Below are positions 43,315-52,801 of a stretch of 64,000 nucleotides of DNA, one piece after another. The notes under the pieces were generated by a model. It saw only the letters and a list, made by a program, of their open reading frames with translations. It ran no database searches and had not been told where the DNA came from. Source of the stretch: Labilibaculum filiforme (GTDB lineage Bacteria; Bacteroidota; Bacteroidia; Bacteroidales; Marinifilaceae); NCBI RefSeq assembly GCF_002843315.1, contig NZ_MVDD01000018.1, positions 1 to 64,000 on the forward strand. Direction: 5' to 3'. How positions within the stretch are numbered: position 1 is the stretch's first letter; every line of letters starts with the position of its first letter. Both the position numbers and the translations under genes were made by a program.

Positions 43315-44946
43315 TTAAATACCAACACTACTTCCTTTCCAGCCAGCATTAAATTGCTGCATTAGCTGTTCAACTAGCTCTGGGTTCTTATCAGCTATAT
43401 TTACCCTTTCTGAAGTATTTTCTTTTAGATCATATAATTCAATTGCAAGAGGCTTGCGATCTGGAAATTTATTGTTTTTCCAAACAATAAAGCGATATGA
43501 TTTAGTTCTCATTGAATAGCCCATCACATTATTTTCAAACTCTTCTTTGTTCCAATTCCCTTTTTGTTCCACCTCAATTTTATTTTCCATTTCTTCAATA
43601 AGAGGGCCAAAGTAGGTTTCTCGCATTGCAGGGCGCAATGGAAAACCTCCCCATTCGCGTAATGCAGGTGTTGGAAACTGACTAAAAGATGCTGTTTTCC
43701 AGTTTCGATCAGGATTTTCGATTAAAGCTTTAAAGCTAGTTCCTTCTACATGTTCAGGAATCCCTATTCCGGCAAGATCGCATAGACTAGGATACATGTC
43801 AACCAATTCAACCAAAGCATCTGTCGATTTTCCACGACTTCCTTTTGGCATATCTGGCGTCCATATTAGTAAAGGTACACGATTAGAAATCTCATAATTT
43901 GTAGCTTTTCCCCATATTCCCATATCTCCAAGATGCCAACCATGATCACTCCAAATTATTATTATTGTATTATCGCGAACGCCAGCTTCTTCCAAAGCAT
44001 GAATCATCCTACCTATTTGAGCATCAACGTAACTAACACAAGCCAAATAGGCATGTTTTAATGTTTTAGCAAGTTCTGGATCTATGTCGCCTTTATTAGG
44101 AATAAAATCTCGTGTTCTTAATTCAAAAGATGGATGTAAACCCATCGCTGAACCTCCTTCTGGTCCACATTGCTGATTAGCAAGTGGTATTCTCTCTCTA
44201 TCATATAAATCCCAATATTTTTTCGGTGCTATCCAATTCAAATGTGGTTTATTAAATCCTAATCCGAGAAAAAATGGCTTATCACTTTTTTTCAACATCT
44301 CTTGCATAGTCTTTATCGCAATATCCGTATTGTATCCATCAATATATGCGTTATCAGGCACATCAGCACATTCGTAGGCTGGTCCCATTGCAAGTCCATA
44401 TTTAGCTACTTCACCATATTTTGCAAACATCTCCGTCCTCTTTTTTTGTGTTCGCTCTATATTTTCAGAAAGTGCAAAACCCTTTATTTTCTTTCTTTTT
44501 GCCTGGTCGAGGCTATCTGTTACTGGCTTCCAATTCCAAGATGCATCATCATCATCGCCATGATGAAAAATTTTGCCTAGATATGCAGTATTGTATCCAT
44601 TAGCTCCAAAATGCTGTGATAAAGTAGCTTCTGTAGGAACTTTCTCCCGAAATTTTATATAATTATGAATAATACCACTTGTTTCTGGACGAATTCCGGT
44701 CATTAAACTAGCCCTTGAAGGGCCACAAATAGCCTCTTGACAATAAGCACGCTTAAAAAGTAAACCCTGTCCGGCTAATTTATCCAAATTTGGACTCACA
44801 GCTATATCGGATCCATAACAACCCAATTCCGGTCGAAGATCATCTATTCCAATAAAGAGAATATTGGGTCTTTCTTTTTTTTCATTACGAGTCTGACAGC
44901 CCGATACTGTAATCAATAAAAACAGAACAATAAAAAGTTTATTCAT
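43315..44946 (-). CDS. S1 sulfatase, iduronate-2-sulfatase-like (S1_7 type), paralogue
   Basis: This 543-aa lipoprotein sulfatase (lipobox Cys17, TVSGC) has the formylglycine motif Cys74-Gly-Pro-Ser-Arg in CQEAICGPSRASLMTG. It is paralogous to 33802-35457, which has CSPSR instead. The shared pattern includes GIDDLRPELGCYGSDIAV and IIIWSDHGWHLGDMGIWGK. It is the first gene of a unit divergent from the TPR-HTH regulator at 45098. Direct repeats at 45018-45066 lie between them. The target is probably a galactose sulfate of a marine galactan, by context. Confidence 0.9.
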   Translation of the reverse strand: MNKLFIVLFLLITVSGCQTRNEKKERPNILFIGIDDLRPELGCYGSDIAVSPNLDKLAGQGLLFKRAYCQEAICGPSRASLMTGIRPETSGIIHNYIKFREKVPTEATLSQHFGANGYNTAYLGKIFHHGDDDDASWNWKPVTDSLDQAKRKKIKGFALSENIERTQKKRTEMFAKYGEVAKYGLAMGPAYECADVPDNAYIDGYNTDIAIKTMQEMLKKSDKPFFLGLGFNKPHLNWIAPKKYWDLYDRERIPLANQQCGPEGGSAMGLHPSFELRTRDFIPNKGDIDPELAKTLKHAYLACVSYVDAQIGRMIHALEEAGVRDNTIIIIWSDHGWHLGDMGIWGKATNYEISNRVPLLIWTPDMPKGSRGKSTDALVELVDMYPSLCDLAGIGIPEHVEGTSFKALIENPDRNWKTASFSQFPTPALREWGGFPLRPAMRETYFGPLIEEMENKIEVEQKGNWNKEEFENNVMGYSMRTKSYRFIVWKNNKFPDRKPLAIELYDLKENTSERVNIADKNPELVEQLMQQFNAGWKGSSVGI

Positions 44947-45017
44947 CTAATTAAATGTTAAAATTTCCAATAATTTAAAAATAGGATTTAACAACACATT
45001 AAACCCAAAAAAAACTA

Positions 45018-45066
45018 TTACAAAATATTAACATGCAGATCTTTTCCTGTTACAATATATTAACAT
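45018..45066. promoter_or_regulatory. Pair of 17-bp direct repeats in the divergent promoter region
   Basis: TTACAAAATATTAACAT (45018-45034) and TTACAATATATTAACAT (45050-45066) differ at one base and are 32 bases apart, three helical turns. They lie between the divergent sulfatase and TPR-HTH regulator genes and touch the -7 element of the latter. An operator of this regulator is the simplest reading. Confidence 0.55.
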
Positions 45067-45073
45067 ATCTTTG
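45066..45073 (+). promoter_or_regulatory. Candidate -7 element of the TPR-HTH regulator gene
   Basis: TATCTTTG matches TAnnTTTG. The transcript would start near 45079, which fits ATG 45098 as start and excludes TTG 45071. Confidence 0.5.
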
Positions 45074-45097
45074 AAACTGACCCAATACATAGATTAT

Positions 45098-46732
45098 ATG
45101 ATTCAGATAGCTAGATGTTTACGAGCAAAATTCACGTACTGTATTTTTATTGTTGGAATATTAACTATTAACAATGGAACAAACTCACCATTACAAGCAC
45201 AACAATTCAACCATTATCTTCCTGAATCATTTCATCCATTAAAAACAGATAGCAAATCAGTTATAGATCTTGTAACTAAAAAGTATAAACAAGTAGTACA
45301 AAAACAAGATACAGTGAGTGTTATTCAGACACTTATATTGTTAAGCAGTATGGAGCGGATCAATCTCAATTATAGAACTGCATTTGATCGCGCAGGTGAA
45401 GCTTTGTTTTTGGCTGAACAATACAATAACGCTTTACTTATCGCAAAAGCACATGAGGAACTTGGAGTATTGAATTACCTGTTTAAACAGGACGATAGCG
45501 CTGGCTTACATTTTAGAAACTCCTTGCTCTTTTATAAAAAAAGCCAAGCTATCAATAAACAACAAAGTCTTCTCCATCCATACTATAATCTATTGCTTTA
45601 CTATCAACGAATAAAAGATTATCAAAAAACTAAAGCATATATAGATTCATGCAGTTTCATAACTAAGTCAAATGGATTATTAAATTTTGAAAAAATTTTC
45701 ATAAATGAAAAACGAGCAAATCTATGTAGATGGGATTCTGATTTTGACAAAGCGATTGCCTTTATAGAAAAATCAATTCAAACTTTAGAAAATCTCAAGA
45801 CAGATGAAAAATTGTTTCTCAAACAAAAGAGTTTCCTGATTATCCTATACGCAACGAAAGGAAGCATTTATAGGTCACAAGGAAAGATTGAAAAAGCAAA
45901 GATATTTTTAGAAAAATCACTTCAAGAAAAAGATCTTTATGGTGAACACACATTTTACAAATCTTTTGTCTATAAATCCTATGCTACATTATTATATGAC
46001 ATTGGCGAATTCAAAAAATCGTATGAAAATTTGTTACGTGCCCAAGAAATAAACGATAAATATTTGAATCCTAGAAATGATGAAAACCATAATTTTCTTT
46101 CCATAAAAAATCGATACAGCGAAGAAATCAATAAAAAGAACACAGAAATTAACCTAAAGAACCTAGAATTAGCAGAGAGTAAACGAGAAAATTTACGTTT
46201 CAGAATATTTTTCTTTATTGCTATTTCTCTGATTATTGTTGTCGTATTTATTTTTCGATACAGAACTCAATACCTTAAACATCAAAAAGAAAATGCTATT
46301 AATAATAAAAAACAACAACAATCTAAAGAACTGATTGAACTCAAAAACAAAGAGCTTACATCAACTATGTTACAGCTCATAGAAAAAGATGAAATTATTA
46401 AGACACTTAGTAATCAATTAAAAAAAGATCCAAGCAACAAAATCCTTTTGTCTTCTATTGAAAAACATTCTGTAAGTTTATGGGAAGCTTTTAACACTAG
46501 ATTTATCGCACTTAACAAGGAGTTTTATGATCGTCTTAAAAAGCAAGTTCCCGACCTAAGTGCTGCCGACCTTAAAATTTGCGCCTTAATTAAACTAAAC
46601 TTTTCAGGTAAGGAAATGGCTTATTTATTAGGCATTTCGGAAGGTAGTGTAAATGTAGCTCGACATAGGTTGCGAAAGAAAATGGGAATAGATAGGGAAA
46701 CAAATTTAGTACAGTACATCAATTCGATTTAA
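45098..46732 (+). CDS. Membrane-bound TPR regulator with LuxR-type HTH
   Basis: This 544-aa protein has a signal-like N-terminus and then TPR-type repeats over about residues 60-330. A coiled-coil-like linker and one membrane segment follow (FRIFFFIAISLIIVVVFIF, near 370-388). A further coiled coil precedes a C-terminal helix-turn-helix. The HTH region, LSAADLKICALIKLNFSGKE followed by MAYLLGISEGSVNVARHRLR, is LuxR/NarL-like. Such TPR-TM-HTH proteins in Bacteroidota often lie next to polysaccharide loci and are thought to sense signals across the membrane. The gene is divergent from the sulfatase unit and upstream of susD. Start chosen at ATG 45098 from the promoter position. Confidence 0.82.
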   Translation: MIQIARCLRAKFTYCIFIVGILTINNGTNSPLQAQQFNHYLPESFHPLKTDSKSVIDLVTKKYKQVVQKQDTVSVIQTLILLSSMERINLNYRTAFDRAGEALFLAEQYNNALLIAKAHEELGVLNYLFKQDDSAGLHFRNSLLFYKKSQAINKQQSLLHPYYNLLLYYQRIKDYQKTKAYIDSCSFITKSNGLLNFEKIFINEKRANLCRWDSDFDKAIAFIEKSIQTLENLKTDEKLFLKQKSFLIILYATKGSIYRSQGKIEKAKIFLEKSLQEKDLYGEHTFYKSFVYKSYATLLYDIGEFKKSYENLLRAQEINDKYLNPRNDENHNFLSIKNRYSEEINKKNTEINLKNLELAESKRENLRFRIFFFIAISLIIVVVFIFRYRTQYLKHQKENAINNKKQQQSKELIELKNKELTSTMLQLIEKDEIIKTLSNQLKKDPSNKILLSSIEKHSVSLWEAFNTRFIALNKEFYDRLKKQVPDLSAADLKICALIKLNFSGKEMAYLLGISEGSVNVARHRLRKKMGIDRETNLVQYINSI

Positions 46733-46921
46733 TTGATTCCAATGGTGAATTTCTCAAACAACTATCCAATCCGAACTCTATTTCGAGTAGAATTTAATCC
46801 TAATAATAAATTTATGCTACTCAGTGAAAAATCGTTACATACAAACGAAATTCAATCAAATACCTTTAATTCCCCCCAATAATCACATACTATAAAGATG
46901 CTTATCTCTATCAATCAGATC
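46733..46921. other. Non-coding stretch after the regulator gene
   Basis: No gene, promoter or repeat that I can support is seen here. It is AT-rich leader or trailer sequence before the hairpin at 46922. Confidence 0.4.
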
Positions 46922-46950
46922 GAAGAAACGGGATTAGTTCCCGTTTCTTC
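46922..46950 (+). terminator. Hairpin downstream of the TPR-HTH regulator
   Basis: GAAGAAACGGGA (46922-46933) pairs perfectly with TCCCGTTTCTTC (46939-46950), a 12-bp stem with loop TTAGT. No long T run follows and the hairpin is 190 bases past the stop, so its role as terminator is likely but not certain. Confidence 0.6.
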
Positions 46951-47003
46951 CTTCCACATCACTTTTATACTTGCATTATCAAATTAGATCCGAATATACT
47001 ACC

Positions 47004-47070
47004 TAAAAGAGTAAAGGGGAACTAGCGACACCACTTCGCTCTGGGCTAATGTTATGGTGTCAGTCTTTTA
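47004..47070. repeat. Nested inverted repeats
   Basis: TAAAAGA (47004-47010) and TCTTTTA (47064-47070) enclose GACACCA (47027-47033) and TGGTGTC (47055-47061). It is a symmetrical element of unknown meaning in the gap between the regulator and the susD terminator. Confidence 0.4.
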
Positions 47071-47190
47071 CTATTTATATTGAATAGAACCAATTAGAAT
47101 TTTGAGATTAAAGGTTTGAGTTTATTCAATAATTGGGCTAATCATTTTTAACTCGCTAATATTGTAAAACATGGATTACCATGCACGGCA

Positions 47191-47222
47191 CAAAAAAATG
47201 CCGGAAGTTTCCTTCCGGCATT
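47191..47222 (-). terminator. Terminator of the susCD operon
   Basis: AATGCCGGAAG (47197-47207) pairs perfectly with CTTCCGGCATT (47212-47222), loop TTTC. On the minus strand a T run follows. It begins 51 bases after the susD stop. Confidence 0.85.
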
Positions 47223-47272
47223 CACACTAATCTTACTATAACTAATCTAACACTAACTTGAATTTTTTGGGA

Positions 47273-48976
47273 TTAATATCCTGTATTCTGTAACATAGCA
47301 GGTGCTTTTTCAATCTCATCTGAAGGAATTGGCAAATAATAATGTTTATCCCACCATGGTCTTGTTACAACAGGTCCTTCTGTGAAAGAAAAACTTCCAT
47401 CAGTTGCTGCTGTCCATGTTAAACCATTAATTATAAAACCTAAATGAGCCTCGTTCATCCATCTTCTTTCATCGAAGAAATTATGTCCTTCAAAACAAAG
47501 TTCAACTCTACGCTCTCTCTTAATAGCTTCCAAAAGATCTGCTCCTGTTGCGGTAACAGCAGGCTGAAGTGCTCTGGTTGAAACTTTAGAAACAAACTCT
47601 CTTGCAACACCTTCTGCACCTAGGTGGTATTGAGCTTCAGCATAATTCAAATACACTTCAGCTAATCGATACAATATGTATGGTCTTGACGCAGAGATAT
47701 CGGTTAAAGCACTTAAGCTTTCATCTTGAAACTTTCTGATATTATAACCTGTTTTTGATGAATGATTTCTATTCCCTAATCCTAGCGGTGAATCATCTCC
47801 ATGAGAAATAATAGCAGGATCTGCAGATAAAGCGTAATTAACAGGTCTTCCTCTAAATTCAGCACCCTGATAAAGGAGATTTGCATAGTATCTCATTTCT
47901 CTTCCATCATTCGGATTATTAGAATCATAATTCACATCATCAGTAGTTGTTCCATCAGCCATGTTAAACTCTAGAGCAAAATTATGAGTTGGAGACGACA
48001 ATCCCCATCCACCATATCCATTAGGAGACTGCGTCATATCAGGTAATGAATTCACATCGGTTCCATAATCGTAGTATACAGATCCATAAGGTCTTGCAAA
48101 TAAAATATCCTGATTTGGTGATAAAAACAGCTTTTGATATTCTGTAGCATTAGCAACTGAAATTAAATTACGAGCCTCTACAATATCAATAATTGCTTTA
48201 GCAGCATCCGCTGCATCCTGCCATTTTGTTGCTTTTGTATAAACATAAAGAGCATTGTTATCCGGGGCAAATGCTGGATCGTGCAACTTACTAGCAGCAT
48301 AAAGCAATGTTCTAGATTTTACAGCCAAGGCAGCCAAACTTGTTGCTCTACCAAACTCACCATTAGGCCTTGTTTGAGGAAGAACAGCAGCTACTTCATC
48401 TAATTCTTTCACAATAAAATCAACACATTCCTCATATGAATTTCTTGCTAAATTGTAATCATCCCCCAAACCAAAGGCTGTTTCTATAATTGGTACCCCT
48501 CCGAAATATTGAATAAGCTTGGCATAGATGTTGGCTCTTAAAAATTTCATCTCAGCTTTTAAGACTTTTACTTTATCTGGATCTTTTTGCATTGCTACAC
48601 TTTCATCAACTTTATCAAGAAACTCATTAGCTTGTTGCACATATCCCCAGTAATACAGCCATTTTTCTTTTAGAACGCCTACATTACTAGCAGTCCAACC
48701 AGCCCTTACTCTGAATAAATCTTTATTTTGAAAATTGAACTTTGCCTCAAAAGAAGCTCCTTCAAGATTAAATCGACGAGACCACCACTGTTGGCGATTT
48801 ACACCCCATCCCTCGGTGCTGTTATAGACTGTATAAACTAATCTTTCCACCTGCACAGGATCACTATAGATTAAATCCTCTGCAAAAGCATCTTTTGCTT
48901 CTGTATCCAGCACATCCTCACAGCCAAATGCAGCAAAAAATGCAAATACGATCAATATATATTTAATATTTTTCAT
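47273..48976 (-). CDS. SusD/RagB-family glycan-binding lipoprotein
   Basis: This 567-aa outer-membrane lipoprotein (lipobox Cys19 in FFAAFGCEDVLDT) belongs to the SusD family. It binds oligosaccharides at the cell surface and caps the SusC channel. The conserved N-terminal alpha helices and the RPYILYRLAEVYLNYAEAQY block near residues 430-450 are present. The end matches the family, with IPSDEIEKAPAMLQNTGY. It is paired with susC upstream (60 bases apart) and followed by a strong terminator. Confidence 0.94.
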   Translation of the reverse strand: MKNIKYILIVFAFFAAFGCEDVLDTEAKDAFAEDLIYSDPVQVERLVYTVYNSTEGWGVNRQQWWSRRFNLEGASFEAKFNFQNKDLFRVRAGWTASNVGVLKEKWLYYWGYVQQANEFLDKVDESVAMQKDPDKVKVLKAEMKFLRANIYAKLIQYFGGVPIIETAFGLGDDYNLARNSYEECVDFIVKELDEVAAVLPQTRPNGEFGRATSLAALAVKSRTLLYAASKLHDPAFAPDNNALYVYTKATKWQDAADAAKAIIDIVEARNLISVANATEYQKLFLSPNQDILFARPYGSVYYDYGTDVNSLPDMTQSPNGYGGWGLSSPTHNFALEFNMADGTTTDDVNYDSNNPNDGREMRYYANLLYQGAEFRGRPVNYALSADPAIISHGDDSPLGLGNRNHSSKTGYNIRKFQDESLSALTDISASRPYILYRLAEVYLNYAEAQYHLGAEGVAREFVSKVSTRALQPAVTATGADLLEAIKRERRVELCFEGHNFFDERRWMNEAHLGFIINGLTWTAATDGSFSFTEGPVVTRPWWDKHYYLPIPSDEIEKAPAMLQNTGY

Positions 48977-49036
48977 CTCTTTTTATTTTATAAATAAACA
49001 ATCCTCTAGCTAAAAGGTGTATCTATTAAATTTTAA

Positions 49037-52000
49037 TTAAAAACTTAGGTTAAATCCGAAAGTATAAGATTTTAAAGATGGATAAGTACTCCCTTTAAAA
49101 TTGTTATAACCACTAGCTTCGGGGTCTAAACCTAAATCATAAACATCAGAGAACATTGTTAGAAGATTAAATCCTCGTGCAAACACTTTTAGAGTTCCAA
49201 ACTTGATTTTATCCTCAGAGAATGTGTAGCCTAACGACACCTCTTTTAATCTAACGTAAGATGCATCGTGTAACCAGAAATCAGCTCCCTGAAAATTATT
49301 GGCATTACCACTTTGATTTCCACTAAAAGAATCATCTTGTACGAATGCTCTTGGATACCTAGAATCTCGATTTTCTGGAGTCCATCTTTCATTGAATACA
49401 TAATCTGGTTTTGCACCCAATTGATCAAAGAATACAAGCATTTTAGCTTTTGCTTGCCCTTGCAATAAGAAACTAAAGTCAAAGTTTTTATAACTCACAC
49501 CACCATGAATACCATACTGAATTTCAGGAACATTAGAATCATAAGTACGAATTCTATCACCTGAATCAATTTTCCCATTACCATCCGTATCTAAATAAAT
49601 TGGTTCACCTGGAACTGTATTGTCCTTTTTAACTAAAGTTGCATCAACTTGTGCCTGATCTTTAAAAATACCTGCAGTAGGATAAACTATATAGGAATCC
49701 ATTGAGTGTCCTTCTCTTTTTAATGCATCAGGAACATCTGCTGCTTCCGACATATATACAACTTCATTTTTAGCTTGAGTCAAATTAAAACCAAAGTTAT
49801 AATCCACCGCTCCTATTTTATCCTTCCAGTTCAATTCAAATTCCCATCCAAAATTATCTACTTTACCAATATTCATATCAGGTAATTTACTTGCATCCAA
49901 ACCACTAAAATTTGGAATAGAAGCAGCCTGATCAACCAAAATATCTTCTCTTTTTTGATAGAAATAGTTAACATCTCCAGACAGTCTATAATCGAACAAA
50001 CTAAAACTTAAACCGATATTTTTCATATCAGCACTTTCCCAAGTAACATCTTTATTAGGTAGCACATCACTTGAGTAGGAATTGTATTGAACACCAGGCG
50101 TTCCAAAAACATAAGAATTAGGTCGATTCCAATCAGTTCCACCATAACTATACTTTGTTAGATATTGAAATCCCGTAATACGATCATTACCCATTTGAGC
50201 CCATGATGCTCTTAATTTTAAAGCACTTAACCATGAAATGTTATCCATAAAAGATTCCTTGTTTATTGCCCATCCTACAGCAACTCCAGGGAAAGTACCA
50301 AACTTACTTTCTCCAAAATTACTTGAGCCATCACGACGAATTGTCATGTCAACGAAGTACTTCTTCTGATAATCATAAGAAAGAGATCCAAAATAGTTAA
50401 CACGACCCCATTCCGATGATCCTCCAGAAGATTGCATTCCATCAACACTTCCAGCGAATAGCTCCGAATGATCTGCCGTTGGAAATCCTTTTTTCTCTAC
50501 CCAGAATGAACGTTCTTCCGATGAGAAATACTCATAACCGGCAAATGCACTAATGTTATGATCGTCATTTATTGTTTTTGAATAATGTACGACTCCATTC
50601 AGCATTAACTCATCAAACTTCCAGAAACTTTCTCTTAAAATTCGTTCATTTCCGCTTTGCGAGAAACTTTCTTGTGCAACGTACTCTCCGGTGCCTTGTT
50701 GATACTGATATGTTGTCCATGGAGTGTACCATGATTTTGTATCACTATTCTGTCTTCTATAACTAGCAAAACCTTTAAATTTCAATCCATCAGTAATGGC
50801 GTTAAGATTCCAATCGTAAGACAGTTTACCTCGTAAATCATTATCTGTTTTTTTAACAAAGCCAGCTTCGTCACTAGACATTACATAGGGGTTTGCGCCA
50901 TTTTCACCACCCCAACCAGGTAATCCATTTGGGTAAATACCGACTTGTGTAGGCTCATTTGTATAAATGTGCTTATAAATATATGATGCTTCAACACTAG
51001 GTTCTTTTCTATCTCCGAATCGACCTGACAAATCAAGACCAATTTTAAATTTCTCGTGAAGTTTAATATCGATATTTGAACGAATTTGGTATTGCTTAAA
51101 TTTTAAATCACCAGATTCATACATACCTGTTTGATCCATATAATCACCACTCACAAAGTAGTTTACATTCTCATTACCCCCAGAAATTGAAAGAGAGCTT
51201 CTATACTCTGGTGCGGAATCCGCAAAAGTTAAATCGGACCAATCGGTACTCGGATAGTTAGGGTCATTACCTGCAGCATACTTGTCGATATCATCCTGAG
51301 TATAAGGAAGAGCGGTACCATTTCTTTCAGCAATTTCATTATTGTAAATTGCATATTGCTCAGATGTCATTACATCAGGTGTAGCTGAAAATGAGGCAAT
51401 ATTTACCGAACTGGAAAAATTGAATTGAGGTTTTCCTGTTTTACCTCTTTTGGTAGTAATTAATATAACCCCATTTGCTGCACGAGCACCATAAATAGCG
51501 GCAGCTCCATCTTTCAACACAGTTAACGACTCTATATCTTGAGGTGATAAGTGAGAAAAACTACTGGCAGTAATACCATCAATTAAGATTAAGGGTGAAT
51601 TATTATTTAAAGTCGATTTTCCTCGAATTAAAAGTGTCATATCGCTATCTCCAGGATAACCTCCACGGTCGGCAACAATTAAACCAGTAACTTTACCCGC
51701 TAATGATTTTGCTAAATCCTTGTTAGATGTCTTAGCAATTTCATCTGATTGAATAGTACTTACAGATCCGGTTAATTCACCTTTTTTTCGAGTTGTATAA
51801 CCAATTGCAACCACTTCATTTAAACCAATTGTATCTTCTGCCAATACAATATTCAAAGCAGTTTGATTAGTAAACACAATTTCCTGTGTTTTCATCCCTA
51901 CAAAAGAAATTACCAGAATATCTCCTTCCGAAACACCTGAAAGTTCATAAAATCCATCAATATTTGTAATGGTTCCAGTAGTAGTCCCTTTTATAACAAC

Positions 52001-52222
52001 ACTAACACCAGGCATAGTCATACCCGTTGCGTCACTAATTATTCCTGAAACAGCTTTTTGCACCGTAGTAGTTTCCATCGCTTCATCATCCAAATTGGCT
52101 GACCAAGCTGTATTTTGAGAATTAGTATTCACAGCAGTAACTTGCATTGCACTAAGCAAAAAGCTAAATACTGTAAAAGATATAATCCTAAAAATTTTCT
52201 GTAAATTTTTCGGTTTTTTCAT
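49037..52222 (-). CDS. SusC-family TonB-dependent outer-membrane transporter
   Basis: This 1061-aa receptor has a signal peptide (up to about residue 30) and a carboxypeptidase-like regulatory domain with ISDATGMTMPGVSVVIKGTT (about 60-135). The plug domain holds GLNEVVAIGYTTRKKGELTG and VLKDGAAAIYGARAANGVIL, and a large barrel ends LKSYTFGFNLSF. The protein should import glycan fragments with the downstream SusD. No N-terminal STN domain for anti-sigma signalling was evident, so regulation likely goes through the AraC or TPR-HTH proteins. A 470-base non-coding stretch lies between its start and the operator-like site at 52695-52732. Confidence 0.95.
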   Translation of the reverse strand: MKKPKNLQKIFRIISFTVFSFLLSAMQVTAVNTNSQNTAWSANLDDEAMETTTVQKAVSGIISDATGMTMPGVSVVIKGTTTGTITNIDGFYELSGVSEGDILVISFVGMKTQEIVFTNQTALNIVLAEDTIGLNEVVAIGYTTRKKGELTGSVSTIQSDEIAKTSNKDLAKSLAGKVTGLIVADRGGYPGDSDMTLLIRGKSTLNNNSPLILIDGITASSFSHLSPQDIESLTVLKDGAAAIYGARAANGVILITTKRGKTGKPQFNFSSSVNIASFSATPDVMTSEQYAIYNNEIAERNGTALPYTQDDIDKYAAGNDPNYPSTDWSDLTFADSAPEYRSSLSISGGNENVNYFVSGDYMDQTGMYESGDLKFKQYQIRSNIDIKLHEKFKIGLDLSGRFGDRKEPSVEASYIYKHIYTNEPTQVGIYPNGLPGWGGENGANPYVMSSDEAGFVKKTDNDLRGKLSYDWNLNAITDGLKFKGFASYRRQNSDTKSWYTPWTTYQYQQGTGEYVAQESFSQSGNERILRESFWKFDELMLNGVVHYSKTINDDHNISAFAGYEYFSSEERSFWVEKKGFPTADHSELFAGSVDGMQSSGGSSEWGRVNYFGSLSYDYQKKYFVDMTIRRDGSSNFGESKFGTFPGVAVGWAINKESFMDNISWLSALKLRASWAQMGNDRITGFQYLTKYSYGGTDWNRPNSYVFGTPGVQYNSYSSDVLPNKDVTWESADMKNIGLSFSLFDYRLSGDVNYFYQKREDILVDQAASIPNFSGLDASKLPDMNIGKVDNFGWEFELNWKDKIGAVDYNFGFNLTQAKNEVVYMSEAADVPDALKREGHSMDSYIVYPTAGIFKDQAQVDATLVKKDNTVPGEPIYLDTDGNGKIDSGDRIRTYDSNVPEIQYGIHGGVSYKNFDFSFLLQGQAKAKMLVFFDQLGAKPDYVFNERWTPENRDSRYPRAFVQDDSFSGNQSGNANNFQGADFWLHDASYVRLKEVSLGYTFSEDKIKFGTLKVFARGFNLLTMFSDVYDLGLDPEASGYNNFKGSTYPSLKSYTFGFNLSF

Positions 52223-52694
52223 AAAATTTTCATCTTGAGGTGAATAAAAGATTAGTTGATTTTTACATTCATTAGTGCCATAATAATTTGAACAACTATC
52301 TGGCTTAATTTCTATTTTAGATTTTAAATTGTTTTTAGTAAAAAATGCTGTAATTTTTATATCGATTGCATTACAAGCATGTACTCAAAAAATGCACTAC
52401 TATTTTTCCCTAAGTATTTTTAATTAAAATTTGAATTTGTATTTACGATATGTATCCCATCCATAATTCAAGCACCATTTAAAGCATAGTCATTTGCGCG
52501 TGTAGTACTACCCATTTAACAAGTAGCATAAAGCGATTGCAAACAGAATAATGGAAGGTTCTGTTCTTAATTAAAACTACTATGTAAAGATAAAATCCTA
52601 CTAGTAGCACTAAATACGATCAAGCAGAACGTTTACGTAAGCTCCTTAACCTTAATTTATTACTGTAAATTAACTGAAAATATTGATGGTGGGA
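52223..52694. other. Long leader region upstream of susC
   Basis: No gene is plausible. The minus strand reads TATCTTTA at about 52592-52585, one base from the -7 consensus, but no matching -33 was seen. The region could be a long leader with regulatory structure; I see no clear terminator in it. Confidence 0.35.
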
Positions 52695-52732
52695 TTGGTT
52701 AAATTTACCCTGTTCCTACATTATTTTACCCC
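52695..52732 (-). promoter_or_regulatory. Operator-like site between araC-type gene and susC
   Basis: On the minus strand, GGGTAAAATAATG and GGGTAAATTTAACC lie 21 bases apart. The near-copy at 41206-41243 shares 33 of 38 bases. A third half-site, GGGTAAATGATGG, is on the plus strand at 52747-52759. The lineup points to a regulator that binds several half-sites on one face of the DNA. Confidence 0.6.
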
Positions 52733-52801
52733 TATTTTTATGGGTAGGGTAAATGATGGTAAGCAGGAGGTAAATAAGAGCTGATTGAAGAATAAATTGC
52801 C

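Noticed and set aside
45071-45097. TTG start for the TPR-HTH regulator
   Set aside because: It overlaps the candidate -7 element at 45066-45073. ATG 45098 gives a normal signal-like start.
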